Part shown: in pieces, positions 37,683 to 46,320 of the stretch
Layout of the letters: the number at the start of each line of letters is the position of its first letter
How positions within the stretch are numbered: the first letter of the stretch is position 1
Source of the DNA: Spongiivirga citrea
GTDB lineage: Bacteria > Bacteroidota > Bacteroidia > Flavobacteriales > Flavobacteriaceae
Direction of reading: 5' to 3'
Assembly: GCF_010671565.1 (NCBI RefSeq)
Contig: NZ_JAABOQ010000004.1
Coordinates: forward strand, 1 to 64,000
DNA length: 64,000 bases
Notes under the pieces: model-generated
Told to the model about the DNA's origin: nothing
The model's input: the letters and a program-made list of their open reading frames with translations, nothing else
Databases searched by the model: none
Program-made: the position numbers and the translations under genes

Positions 37683-38375
37683 ATGAATAATTTTAAAATA
37701 GACGAAAAATATCATAAAGAGTTTGGCAAAAAGGTGTTGCATGCGATACCAAGTTTAAACCCATATGTTAAGCATAGATTATATCTAGCAGAAACTGTAG
37801 GGATTGTTCCACGAAAAATGTATCAGACTAATGGAATAATAGATGATGCTATTAGTAACTTATATGAGAACTATGAGGGTTGGCTCAATGATGATGATAA
37901 GATAAAGCTAAAGCTCTTTTCTTTGGTAAATGACAAACTGGATGAGCTATACAAAAAAGAGGGTTTTCATAAAAACACATTGAGCATTAATGAGATTCTA
38001 GAAAAAGAAATGGAGCAGCTTGAAGAAAATTTTGAGAGTGATCTTGATCAAGACCTTTTAATGAAAGATGAACTAGACGATATCTCATATCACCAACATG
38101 ATGACAATTTTGTTTATTTATATGAAGATGCTGAAAAGAACATCATACGATCAATGGAAATTAATGACGATCGAAAAAACCTTACCGAAGAAAGAAGGCA
38201 TGCTTTAAATAAAGTTTATAATTGGTTACCCTTTGAAATATCTAACATTGCAGATCTATACATTTTCGGCAATTTATCTTATAATGAGATCGCACAAATT
38301 AAAAATATAGATCCCCTAGAAGCCCAAAACATTATACAAAACGTGCGAAAAAGCTTTAGAAAGAATTTAAACTAA
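37683..38375 (+). CDS. Acidic helical protein with C-terminal sigma-4-like HTH
   Basis: A 230-residue cytosolic protein. The first 160 residues are acidic and helical. The last 45 (LPFEISNIADLYIFGNLSYNEIAQIKNIDPLEAQNIIQNVRKSFRKNL) look like the region 4 helix-turn-helix of sigma-70-type factors, where the recognition helix follows a Y-N-E-I-A-Q turn. A sigma-like or DNA-binding role is inferred; no region 2 was found. It lies inside the segment flanked by the 107-bp repeats, next to the Moco and nap genes, so it may regulate them. Confidence 0.6.
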   Translation: MNNFKIDEKYHKEFGKKVLHAIPSLNPYVKHRLYLAETVGIVPRKMYQTNGIIDDAISNLYENYEGWLNDDDKIKLKLFSLVNDKLDELYKKEGFHKNTLSINEILEKEMEQLEENFESDLDQDLLMKDELDDISYHQHDDNFVYLYEDAEKNIIRSMEINDDRKNLTEERRHALNKVYNWLPFEISNIADLYIFGNLSYNEIAQIKNIDPLEAQNIIQNVRKSFRKNLN

Positions 38376-38403
38376 TACCAATACCCTTAAGGCGCGGTAT
38401 TAA

Positions 38404-39312
38404 CTAAGAAGCATTTCGTTTTAGTGTTTTAAATACGTGTAAAACAGCAGGGAAAAGAGCGTCCATTGATTCCGAAGCACCATTAGTAGATCCTGGAAGT
38501 GCCATCACAAGCGTATTTTTTATGGTTCCTACTAAACTTCTAGAAAGCATGGCGTAAGGAGTTCTATCTTGTCCGTATTTACGAATTGCCTCTTCCATAC
38601 CAGGAACTGTGCGATCTAATATTTGGGCAAGCGACTCTGGAGTATTATCCTGTTCAGATAACCCTGTCCCTCCTGTAAAAATGATAAGATCTGCTCCTTC
38701 TTTTTGATAGTGTTTAGCTTTTTCCTGAACCATCTCTTCTGAATTAGGAATGGTCACATAATCTATAATATTCACATTACAAGCTTCCAATTTCTCTTTT
38801 ACAGCTTCACCCGCACTATCCGGTTTCCTACCTTCAAAAACTGCATCAGAAGAGACAATAACAGCGGCTTTAACCGAACTTCCAAACTTATTTTTGTAAG
38901 TGGACTTCCCTCCTTCTTTATTATCAAGTTTAATATGATGTATTTCTATTTCTTTATCAATAGGTTTCAGCATATCGTACATATTAACTGCTACGACGCT
39001 AGCTCCATGCATTGCTTCTACTTCAACACCCGTTTTATATATCGTTTTGACGGAAACTATTATCGAAATTTCCAAATCCTTAATTTCAAAATCTATCGAG
39101 GTATGCTCTATGGGCATCGGATGGCAATCAGGTAGAAGATCTGAAGTTTTCTTTACCCCCAATAAACCAGCAGCTTTAGACATGGCAAATACATCCCCTT
39201 TTGGGACTGTCTTATTCTGGATAGCGGTAATTGTCTCCGCCTTACTTACTTTAACTATTGCTTTTGCTGTTGCAGTGCGAAGTGTTGTGTTCTTATGAGT
39301 AATATCGACCAT
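38404..39312 (-). CDS. Bifunctional molybdenum cofactor protein MoaC-MogA/MoaB fusion
   Basis: A 302-residue fusion. The N-terminal part (about 1-145) is MoaC (cyclic pyranopterin monophosphate synthase) with LLPDCHPMPIEHTSIDF and GVEVEAMHGASVVAVNMYDMLK. The C-terminal part (about 147-302) is a MogA/MoaB-type domain (molybdopterin adenylation) with VIVSSDAVFEGRKPDSAGEA and IIFTGGTGLSEQDNTPE. Both steps feed molybdenum cofactor, needed by NapA encoded nearby. It lies 39 bases downstream of the ModE-like gene on the same strand, so both are probably one transcript. Confidence 0.93.
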   Translation of the reverse strand: MVDITHKNTTLRTATAKAIVKVSKAETITAIQNKTVPKGDVFAMSKAAGLLGVKKTSDLLPDCHPMPIEHTSIDFEIKDLEISIIVSVKTIYKTGVEVEAMHGASVVAVNMYDMLKPIDKEIEIHHIKLDNKEGGKSTYKNKFGSSVKAAVIVSSDAVFEGRKPDSAGEAVKEKLEACNVNIIDYVTIPNSEEMVQEKAKHYQKEGADLIIFTGGTGLSEQDNTPESLAQILDRTVPGMEEAIRKYGQDRTPYAMLSRSLVGTIKNTLVMALPGSTNGASESMDALFPAVLHVFKTLKRNAS

Positions 39313-39351
39313 AATGAGTACTTGAATTGTAATTTTAGTGGAATACTGGTT

Positions 39352-39692
39352 CTATAATTCTTCAATAAGCTTTAATTCCTCATCTAAAAACATCCAGCAA
39401 TTTTGATTAATCACATCAAAAGCATTTATTAGCTTTTTGCCATAAGGAGTTAGTTTAGTACCTCCTCCGCTTCTGCCACCAGCTATCTTCTGTACAACTT
39501 CTTTTTTGGCTGACCTATTTACAGAGTCAACTAATGTCCAAGCTTTTTATAAGACATGTTAATTGATTTTGCCGCTTGAGAAAGAGAGCCTTGTTCGTCG
39601 ATTGCTTTCAATAAGACGACCCGACCTTCGCCAAGTAATACATTGTCACCAGCCTCAATCCAGATTCTACTTTTTATACTGTACCTCTTCAT
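39352..39692 (-). pseudogene. ModE-like winged-helix regulator, frameshifted
   Basis: Translating the minus strand from ATG at 39692 gives 50 residues ending SYKK, then a TAG at 39531-39533. Adding one G at about 39541-39544 (AAG CTTGG to AAG GCTTGG) restores a continuous 113-residue ModE N-terminal-type domain through AWTLVDSVNRSAKKEV, KIAGGRSGGGTKLTPYGKKL and a stop at 39352. The GGRSGGGT wing and the SLSQAAKSINMSYKK helix are the ModE landmarks. It has only the winged helix, no molybdate-binding (MOP) domain, as in many Bacteroidota relatives. A single-base assembly error is possible. Confidence 0.82.
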
Positions 39693-39979
39693 TTTGTTTA
39701 ACCTTGTAAGCTGTTTAACAAAGAATAAAAAACAATTAATTTCTATTTTTTAATTAGTATATTATTTCTCCTTCTCAAACAATACATTAAATAAATCGAG
39801 AAGCATTAAAAAACCTCAAAGTATTTATTTTCAAGTAAATATAATGCAGTTTTATTTATTCAAATTATGATAAAAGTCATGATTTCATTTCTTATAAATC
39901 ATCAATTTTACTATCTTAAAGAAATGTTAGCTCGTTTATTTAAACAAAGCGCTAAACGTTAAACAAAACTATCCATCCT
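39693..39979. promoter_or_regulatory. Divergent control region of the modE-like and nap genes
   Basis: 287 bases between the modE-like start and napD. Paired direct repeats sit directly before each start: on the modE side GTTAAACA at 39712-39719 and 39695-39702 (minus strand, 17 bases apart), and on the nap side TTTAAACA at 39939-39946 and GTTAAACA at 39958-39965 (plus strand, 19 bases apart). They may be operators for a shared regulator. No perfect TAnnTTTG box was seen. Confidence 0.4.
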
Positions 39980-40216
39980 ATGCCAATAAAAAGTTACCTA
40001 GCACACCCACATGATGGCAAGAAAGAGCAATTACTACAAGATTTGTCCATAATTCAAGAATGCGAGGTACTACCCGCAGAAAATCGCGATATACTTATTC
40101 TAGTCACTGACACTAAGGATGATCATTCCGAGGTCGAACTTGAAAAAAAATTAAAAACTATAAAAAGTCTGAAATTATTAGCAATGGTATCGGGCTTCAA
40201 TTCTAAGCAAAACTAG
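39980..40216 (+). CDS. napD: NapD-like Tat-signal chaperone
   Basis: A 78-residue protein with NapD pattern: an opening MPIKSYLAHPHDGKKEQLLQDLSIIQECEVLPAENRD and a closing KTIKSLKLLAMVSGF beta-strand. NapD binds the NapA twin-arginine signal peptide to delay export until cofactor is inserted. It is the first gene of the nap operon and ends seven bases before napA. Small size makes recognition partly dependent on the neighbour. No metal ligands are expected in the family. Confidence 0.82.
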   Translation: MPIKSYLAHPHDGKKEQLLQDLSIIQECEVLPAENRDILILVTDTKDDHSEVELEKKLKTIKSLKLLAMVSGFNSKQN

Positions 40217-40223
40217 CGCGCTT

Positions 40224-42551
40224 ATGTACACTTCATTAACCAATAGAAGAGAGTTTATTAAGAAAATGGCAAAACTATCTGCCATGGCAGCCGCCGCTTC
40301 TATGTTTCCGGGAATCATATTTGCTGAAGAGCAAGAAGCAGGGATTCCAGCTGATGCCAAGTTAGATTGGAAGAAAGGTCCTTGTCGTTTTTGCGGCGTT
40401 GGATGTGGTATTTTGGTGGGCACAGAAAATGGCAAAGCTGTAGCTGTAAAAGGAGACCCTAAATGCGAAGTCAACAAAGGACTACTTTGTGTAAAAGGAT
40501 ACCATCAAACAATGTGCGTTCAAGCTAGGGATCGTTTAACACATGCCTTGGTAAAGAAAAATGGACGATACGTTAAAACCCCGATAGATGAAGCACTCGA
40601 TCTAGTTGCCTCAAAAATGAAAGAGACAATTGAGAAGCATGGTAAAGATTCAGTTGCCATGTACACTTCTGGTCAATCCACAATTCCGGAAGGATATGTT
40701 GCATCCAAATTAATGAAAGGTGCTATTGGTACTAACAATCTTGAATGTAATGCCCGTTTATGTATGGCAAGTGCAGTGGCGGGATTCTTAACCACTTTTG
40801 GTACAGATGAGCCCATGGGGTGTTATGAAGATATTGACCACGCAGATTACTTTGTTACCTGGGGAAATAATATGGCAGAAATGCATCCGGTATTATTCTC
40901 AAGAATGCTAGAACAAAAAAGTACACGTGGTGCTAAAATAATTGACTTTGCTACGCGTACATCACGATCAAGTGGTGCATCAGACAGGTCAATTTTATTT
41001 GAACCACAAACCGATCTTGCCGTCGCAAATGCCATTTGCTATGAGATCATAAATAATAATTGGATGAATAAATCCTTTGTTGAGAAACACTGCAATTTCA
41101 GCAAAGGCCTTACCAATATGGGTTATGGTACTGAAGATAAATACAAATTCAGTGACAAACCAGAAAAAGTAGACTTTGAAGCTTATAAAGAATTTCTAAA
41201 AGATTATACCCCCGAAAAAGTAGCAAAATACTCAAAGGTATCTGTAAAAGACATTAAGTACTTAGCGGCTATTTACGGCGACCCTAATAAGAAGGTGGTT
41301 TCCTATTGGTGCATGGGAGTTAATCAACATACCCGGGGTACATGGATGAATAATCTTATCTATAATATGCACTTGCTGACCGGCAAGATCTCGCAACCTG
41401 GAAATGGTCCTTTTTCATTAACTGGACAGCCTTCCGCCTGCGGTACTGCTCGAGAGGTGGGTACATTCACTCATAAACTACCTAAAGGGGTTGTGATGAA
41501 TGAGAAGCATCGTCGTTTAGCGGCTAAAATATGGAAAGTTCCTTACGAGAATATCCCTTCAAAACCGACCTATCACACTACCGAAATGTTTCGCGCGGTA
41601 GATCGCGGCGATATCAAGTTTATTTGGACACAAGTTACTAATCCATTGGTTTCATTACCAAAAACAAGTCGATATCGCCCAGGGATGCAAAAAGATTCTT
41701 GCTTTGTGGTGGTTTCTGATGTGTTTCCTACTCCAACATCTGATGTTGCCGATGTTATTTTGCCTGCATCTTGGCATATAGAAAAAGGAGGCATATACGG
41801 AAACTCCGAGCGAAGAACCCAATATTGGGATCAAATGGTCGAAGCACCTGGAGAAGCCACTCCCGATGCCTGGATGACCATTGAGATCGCCAAACGAATG
41901 GGATTTGGAGAGTTATTCCCATATACAAGAGAAAATCATGTTGATGAAATTTACAATGAATATCGTCAGTTTCATGAAGGTGTTAAGCACGGCATGGCGC
42001 CATTAGACGTTCTTAAAAAAGAATCTGGTGTTATTTGGCCATATGTAGACGGTAAATCTACACAATGGCGTTTTAATGCAACATACGATCCAGCCTGTGA
42101 CAATGGTGAAGATTTTCATTTTTACGGCAAACCGGATGGGAGAGCAATTATTTGGCTACGTCCATTTGAACCAGCCGCCGAATCACCTGATGATGAATAT
42201 CCATTCTGGCTAAATACAGGGCGCGTTGTTGAGCACTGGCATACTGGCTCAATGACAAGACGAATCCCAGTATTACATCAAGCAATGCCAGCCGCTTATG
42301 TTGAATTTCATCCAGATGACGCAAAAAAGCTTGGGGTAAGAAATGGAGAAAAAATAAAGGTATCATCAAGAAGAGGTTCTTGTATTTTGCCCGCTTCTAT
42401 CAACGAACGTGGTCTTCCAACAAGGGGGCAGGTTTTCGTTCCCTTCTTTGATGAGAACATGCTGATTAATGATGTTACCCTAGACGCTTTCTGTCCAATA
42501 TCAAAAGAACCGGACTTTAAAAAGTGTGCCGTTAAAGTCGAAAAAGCATAG
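40224..42551 (+). CDS. napA: Periplasmic nitrate reductase catalytic subunit NapA
   Basis: A 775-residue molybdopterin oxidoreductase. The N-terminus has a twin-arginine signal (NRREFIKK, Arg8-Arg9) with a hydrophobic stretch to about residue 34. The 4Fe-4S cluster ligands are Cys54, Cys57, Cys61 and Cys89, followed by Lys91 (VKGYH). The Mo-ligand cysteine is Cys180 in NARLCMASAVAGF, and DEPMGCYEDI follows, all matching NapA rather than formate dehydrogenases. It reduces nitrate to nitrite at Mo-bis-MGD in the periplasm. Electrons probably arrive through the multiheme subunits encoded downstream. Confidence 0.94.
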   Translation: MYTSLTNRREFIKKMAKLSAMAAAASMFPGIIFAEEQEAGIPADAKLDWKKGPCRFCGVGCGILVGTENGKAVAVKGDPKCEVNKGLLCVKGYHQTMCVQARDRLTHALVKKNGRYVKTPIDEALDLVASKMKETIEKHGKDSVAMYTSGQSTIPEGYVASKLMKGAIGTNNLECNARLCMASAVAGFLTTFGTDEPMGCYEDIDHADYFVTWGNNMAEMHPVLFSRMLEQKSTRGAKIIDFATRTSRSSGASDRSILFEPQTDLAVANAICYEIINNNWMNKSFVEKHCNFSKGLTNMGYGTEDKYKFSDKPEKVDFEAYKEFLKDYTPEKVAKYSKVSVKDIKYLAAIYGDPNKKVVSYWCMGVNQHTRGTWMNNLIYNMHLLTGKISQPGNGPFSLTGQPSACGTAREVGTFTHKLPKGVVMNEKHRRLAAKIWKVPYENIPSKPTYHTTEMFRAVDRGDIKFIWTQVTNPLVSLPKTSRYRPGMQKDSCFVVVSDVFPTPTSDVADVILPASWHIEKGGIYGNSERRTQYWDQMVEAPGEATPDAWMTIEIAKRMGFGELFPYTRENHVDEIYNEYRQFHEGVKHGMAPLDVLKKESGVIWPYVDGKSTQWRFNATYDPACDNGEDFHFYGKPDGRAIIWLRPFEPAAESPDDEYPFWLNTGRVVEHWHTGSMTRRIPVLHQAMPAAYVEFHPDDAKKLGVRNGEKIKVSSRRGSCILPASINERGLPTRGQVFVPFFDENMLINDVTLDAFCPISKEPDFKKCAVKVEKA

Positions 42552-42554
42552 ATT

Positions 42555-43268
42555 ATGAAAAAACGACTCGGCATTATATCATTCTTTGTGCTCATTTTAG
42601 CAGGTTTTATCATTAATTGGAATTACAGCTATCAAAAAGGTCTGGAAGAAGCCTATATTCCATTAATTGAAAACCCTTCAGGAAATTATCTTTCCTCAGA
42701 AAGAGGTGTTTTTAGACAGGCGACATTTGAGTTTAATTACTCCGATATGCCAGTTGATCCTGCTCATGAGCGTACTATAAAAGATTATTACAAGAACAGG
42801 GCTTATCTCGGTGCACCACCAAGCATTCCGCATCCATTATTAAAAGGAGAACGAGGTGTTGGTGGCACTAGTTGTTTGCAATGTCATCAAAATGGTGGCT
42901 TTGTAGAAAAATTTAAAGCCTATGCTCCTGTCACTCCGCATCCCGAAATGGTTAACTGTCGGCAATGTCATGTAGCACAAAATAGTACAAGCCTTTTTAA
43001 GCAAGTATCTGTTGAAAGAATAAATCCCCCCGGCGTTGGTAAAGGTGCTAATAATGCATTACTCGGCAGTCCTCCGATGATTCCTCACGGATTACAAATG
43101 CGCGAAAATTGCATAGCCTGTCATGCAGGACCAGGTGCTGTTAAAGAATTGAGAGTTTCACACCCAGAACGTATTAACTGTAGACAATGTCATTTACCAA
43201 AAGAAATGACTGGGATACCATTAGATACAACGAAGATTCTGAGACAATTCGATAAGCTAAATGAATAA
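42555..43268 (+). CDS. napB: NapB-like cytochrome c, duplicated (four hemes)
   Basis: A 237-residue protein with an N-terminal membrane anchor or signal (about 1-22) and four CxxCH heme sites at residues 107-111, 135-139, 186-190 and 209-213. The C-terminal pair lies in a segment close to NapB (IPHGLQMRENCIACHAGPGA and SHPERINCRQCH). The first pair is a weaker copy (IPHPLL...SCLQCH, and PHPEMVNCRQCH), so the protein looks like a tandem-duplicated NapB. Ordinary NapB has two hemes and about 150 residues. It starts three bases after napA and overlaps the next gene by eight bases. Confidence 0.88.
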   Translation: MKKRLGIISFFVLILAGFIINWNYSYQKGLEEAYIPLIENPSGNYLSSERGVFRQATFEFNYSDMPVDPAHERTIKDYYKNRAYLGAPPSIPHPLLKGERGVGGTSCLQCHQNGGFVEKFKAYAPVTPHPEMVNCRQCHVAQNSTSLFKQVSVERINPPGVGKGANNALLGSPPMIPHGLQMRENCIACHAGPGAVKELRVSHPERINCRQCHLPKEMTGIPLDTTKILRQFDKLNE

Positions 43269-43896
43269 TTCAACAAAAATATATCTGCTACTATTTCTGG
43301 TTTCACTAACCATTATTAGCTGCAAGAAAAAGGACGAATACCACAGTTTGGATGAGCGCATACATGCTGAGACCAGAACGGGAGCAAATGGTGGTGTCAA
43401 TTCAGAGATACTTCTCTCCGACAAAAACCTAATGGAAATTACTGAGGGGCATCATACTTTTTTAATTCCGGAACGCAAAGGAGAATTAACATCCTATTCA
43501 TGTACTGAATGTCATAACAAACCGCTCAAGCAAATAGCGAGTAGTGATATTAAAAAAGCACATTGGAATATTAAAATAAACCATGCAGGCAGTGAGGTTA
43601 TGAATTGTGCTACTTGCCATAATGGTAATGACATGAATAATCTTGTTAGCCTTACAGGAAAGAAAATAGATTTTAATAAGAGTTATAAGCAATGCGCTCA
43701 ATGCCATACCGTTCAATTTGAAGATTGGAAAGGAGGAGCACATGGTAAAAAGCTCGCTGGTTGGGCTCCACCGAGAGCTTCAATGACCTGTGTTAATTGC
43801 CATAATCCTCACGAGCCGAGTTTTGATCAACGGTGGCCAGTGCGTTTCAATAGTGAAAAAGTTCAAGAACGAAAAGACGGTTTCGAATTCAAATAA
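43261..43896 (+). CDS. Tetraheme cytochrome c lipoprotein
   Basis: A 211-residue lipoprotein (lipobox LTIISC, Cys21) with four CxxCH sites at residues 81-85, 116-120, 145-149 and 177-181. The mature protein is hydrophilic. It lies between the NapB-like and iron-sulfur genes and probably carries electrons between the membrane NrfD/FeS module and NapA. No NapC-type membrane cytochrome is encoded here, so this protein may take that place. It overlaps the preceding gene by eight bases. Confidence 0.87.
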   Translation: MNNSTKIYLLLFLVSLTIISCKKKDEYHSLDERIHAETRTGANGGVNSEILLSDKNLMEITEGHHTFLIPERKGELTSYSCTECHNKPLKQIASSDIKKAHWNIKINHAGSEVMNCATCHNGNDMNNLVSLTGKKIDFNKSYKQCAQCHTVQFEDWKGGAHGKKLAGWAPPRASMTCVNCHNPHEPSFDQRWPVRFNSEKVQERKDGFEFK

Positions 43897-43903
43897 TATA
43901 CCT

Positions 43904-45049
43904 ATGAGCGAAGAAAAAAAATGGTACAACTTCGATTTGGGGTTTACAAAACAAACTGCAAAAACAGGCACATGTGGTTGTGGAAAAAGCGAAGGCAGCT
44001 GTGGTAGCAAACAACAACCAAAAACAACTATTCAGAAAGAAGAAATAAGCGAAGAAGCATTCTTTGAAGCTGCAGTTGATGCTTCAATAGGTGAAGAACG
44101 ACATAAAGACGGCTTCGATCAGGTATTTGAGGTCAAGATGGATCGACGCTCAGCGTTCAGAAAACTAACAGCTAGCTTACTTATCGGAGCTGGTGCTGTG
44201 AATACAAGTTGTAGCATTACCGCTGGTGATGCTTCCAAAGAAAAAGCACAAATAGACTGGGAAGAGCAGTTTAAAGGTAATTACAAATTAATGACCGATG
44301 ATGAAAAGGAAGCAACCGTTAACCGCTTAATGAGATCATATGAGCTGCGTACGGGCAAAAACCTAAGTATGACCGCAGAAAATGCGAAAGAAAATGTGCT
44401 TTTTGGCTATGCTTTTAATATTTCTAAATGCCAGGGATATATGAACTGTGTCTCTGCCTGTGTAGAGGAGAATAATCAGGATAGAAATTCCCAGATGCAG
44501 TACATCCGTATTCATGAAATGAAAGATGGTAACGGTTTCAAATTTAATGATGCCGACGACAATTATTACCACGAAGTTCCCGCCGAAGGTCATTTTTATA
44601 TGGGTACGCAGTGTTTTCATTGCGACAACCCTCCTTGTGTAGATGTATGTCCAGTTCAAGCCACTTGGCGCGAAGATGATGGACTGGTCGTAATCGATTA
44701 TGATTGGTGCGTTGGTTGTCGTTATTGTATGGCGGCGTGTCCTTACGATGGTAGGCGTTTTAATTGGAGTAAACCAGAAGTTCCGGAAAAAGAGGTCAAT
44801 AAAAATCAGCATTATCTAGGAAACCGCGTGCGTAAAAAAGGTGTAATGGAAAAATGCACCTTCTGTGTTCAACGCTCTAGAAAAGGAGAAAATCCTGCAT
44901 GTGTTGACGCATGTCCAACAGGTGCACGAATTTTTGGGAACCTACTGGATCCAGATAGCACGATACGTTGGGTTTTAGAAAACAAAAAAGTATTTCGATT
45001 AAAAGAAGACCTGGGTACTGAACCCAAGTTCTGGTACTTTATGGACTGA
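43904..45049 (+). CDS. 4Fe-4S dicluster electron-transfer subunit (NrfC/ActB-like) with Cys-rich N-extension
   Basis: A 381-residue protein starting at 43904 (SEEKKWYNFDLGF); a longer upstream reading overlaps the cytochrome gene out of frame and is not supported. Four ferredoxin-type cysteine clusters occur: near residues 176-186, 237-249 (CFHCDNPPCVDVC), 269-279 (CVGCRYCMAAC) and 318-337 (CTFC...CVDAC). A twin-arginine motif (DRRSAFRKLT) starts at residue 80, followed by a hydrophobic stretch. An 80-residue N-terminal extension contains a CxC and a third Cys (24, 26, 33). It passes electrons between the NrfD quinol oxidase and periplasmic cytochromes. Confidence 0.88.
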   Translation: MSEEKKWYNFDLGFTKQTAKTGTCGCGKSEGSCGSKQQPKTTIQKEEISEEAFFEAAVDASIGEERHKDGFDQVFEVKMDRRSAFRKLTASLLIGAGAVNTSCSITAGDASKEKAQIDWEEQFKGNYKLMTDDEKEATVNRLMRSYELRTGKNLSMTAENAKENVLFGYAFNISKCQGYMNCVSACVEENNQDRNSQMQYIRIHEMKDGNGFKFNDADDNYYHEVPAEGHFYMGTQCFHCDNPPCVDVCPVQATWREDDGLVVIDYDWCVGCRYCMAACPYDGRRFNWSKPEVPEKEVNKNQHYLGNRVRKKGVMEKCTFCVQRSRKGENPACVDACPTGARIFGNLLDPDSTIRWVLENKKVFRLKEDLGTEPKFWYFMD

Positions 45050-45065
45050 TCAAAAGCATAAAAGC

Positions 45066-46292
45066 ATGAGACGATTTAAAGTTTTTAAGAGTTTAGTTAC
45101 CGACAGTCTGGATACAATTACCACAGGCTCTAAACGATATCATTTATGGATGGGCCTCCTGACAATCATTATGCTCGCTGGAATGTATTGCTACTCGATA
45201 CAACTTGATGAGGGCTTAAGCGTTACGGGAATGACAGACCGAGTTAGCTGGGGGCTGTATATATCAAATTTTACCTTTCTGGTTGGAGTTGCCGCGGCGG
45301 CTGTAATGCTCGTAATGCCGACCTATATATTGAAAGATATTGACTTTAAACAAGCAGTTCTTATTGGCGAAGGCCTTGCGGTGGCAGCATTAATAATGTG
45401 TTTGGCCTTTGTAATTGCCGATATGGGCGGACCCGCCGTATTATGGCATATGATTCCAGGTATTGGTGTTTTCAACTTTCCAGATTCCATGCTGACGTGG
45501 GATGTGATCGTGCTTAACGGCTATCTGTTCTTAAACATCAGTATCCCATTTTATATCCTGTTTAGACATTATCAAGGCAAAGATTCAAATCCGAAGGTTT
45601 ATATCCCAGGAGCCATATTATCGGTATTTTGGGCAGTAGCAATACACTTAGTAACGGCTTTTTTATATCAAGGTTTACAGGCACGACCATTTTGGAACAA
45701 TGCTTTATTAGGGCCACGCTTTTTAGCATCGGCTTTCGCCGCCGGACCGGCACTAATCATTCTTGTACTAGGAATAATTAAATCCTTTTCATCTTTTAAA
45801 GTTAAAGATGAAACTATCAAGAAAATTGCGATGATTGTGACGGTGGCCGCTCAAATCAACCTGATCATGCTAATCTCTGAATTGTTCAAAGAATTCTACG
45901 CACCTACCCACCATAGTGAAAGTGCATTCTATCTATTCTTTGGTCTACATGGTAAAACAGCCTTACTGCCTTGGATATGGACTTCTATAAGTCTTAATGT
46001 ACTCGCAGTGGTGATGTTAACTTTTGGAAGATTTAGAAACAATTTTAAGACCTTGTATTTCTGTTGTTTTATTCTGTTTGTGGCTATTTGGATTGAAAAG
46101 GGATTTGGCTTAATCGTTCCAGGTTTTATTCCTGGGCCTTATGGTAAAATTGCTGAATATACACCAACTGGAATTGAGATTGGTGTTACACTGGGAATAT
46201 GGGCACTTGGGGCTTTTGTATTTACAATACTTGCTAAAACTGCCATTGGCATTGAAACTGGTGAGATGCGATATGGCAAGAAAACTTCCTAA
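45066..46292 (+). CDS. NrfD/PsrC-family membrane quinol oxidoreductase subunit
   Basis: A 408-residue integral membrane protein with about ten predicted helices and the NrfD/PsrC/DsrP pattern (YHLWMGLLTIIMLAG, WGLYISNFTFLVGVAAAAVMLV). Subunits of this family oxidise quinol and hand electrons to a partnered FeS protein, here encoded 16 bases upstream. It is the last gene of the nap operon. Together with the FeS subunit it probably replaces NapC or NapGH as the quinol entry point. It lacks heme ligand motifs. Confidence 0.9.
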   Translation: MRRFKVFKSLVTDSLDTITTGSKRYHLWMGLLTIIMLAGMYCYSIQLDEGLSVTGMTDRVSWGLYISNFTFLVGVAAAAVMLVMPTYILKDIDFKQAVLIGEGLAVAALIMCLAFVIADMGGPAVLWHMIPGIGVFNFPDSMLTWDVIVLNGYLFLNISIPFYILFRHYQGKDSNPKVYIPGAILSVFWAVAIHLVTAFLYQGLQARPFWNNALLGPRFLASAFAAGPALIILVLGIIKSFSSFKVKDETIKKIAMIVTVAAQINLIMLISELFKEFYAPTHHSESAFYLFFGLHGKTALLPWIWTSISLNVLAVVMLTFGRFRNNFKTLYFCCFILFVAIWIEKGFGLIVPGFIPGPYGKIAEYTPTGIEIGVTLGIWALGAFVFTILAKTAIGIETGEMRYGKKTS

Positions 46293-46320
46293 TCTAGAAT
46301 TACCGTTTTTAAATTATAAA

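Noticed and set aside
38373-38402. Terminator between the HTH-like gene and moaC-mogA
   Set aside because: TAATACC and GGTATTA can pair, but the loop is 16 bases and no T-tract follows on either side, so it is weak.
43790-43903. Longer N-terminus for the FeS subunit
   Set aside because: It overlaps the tetraheme cytochrome gene in another frame and has no homology-like features; the ATG at 43904 is better.
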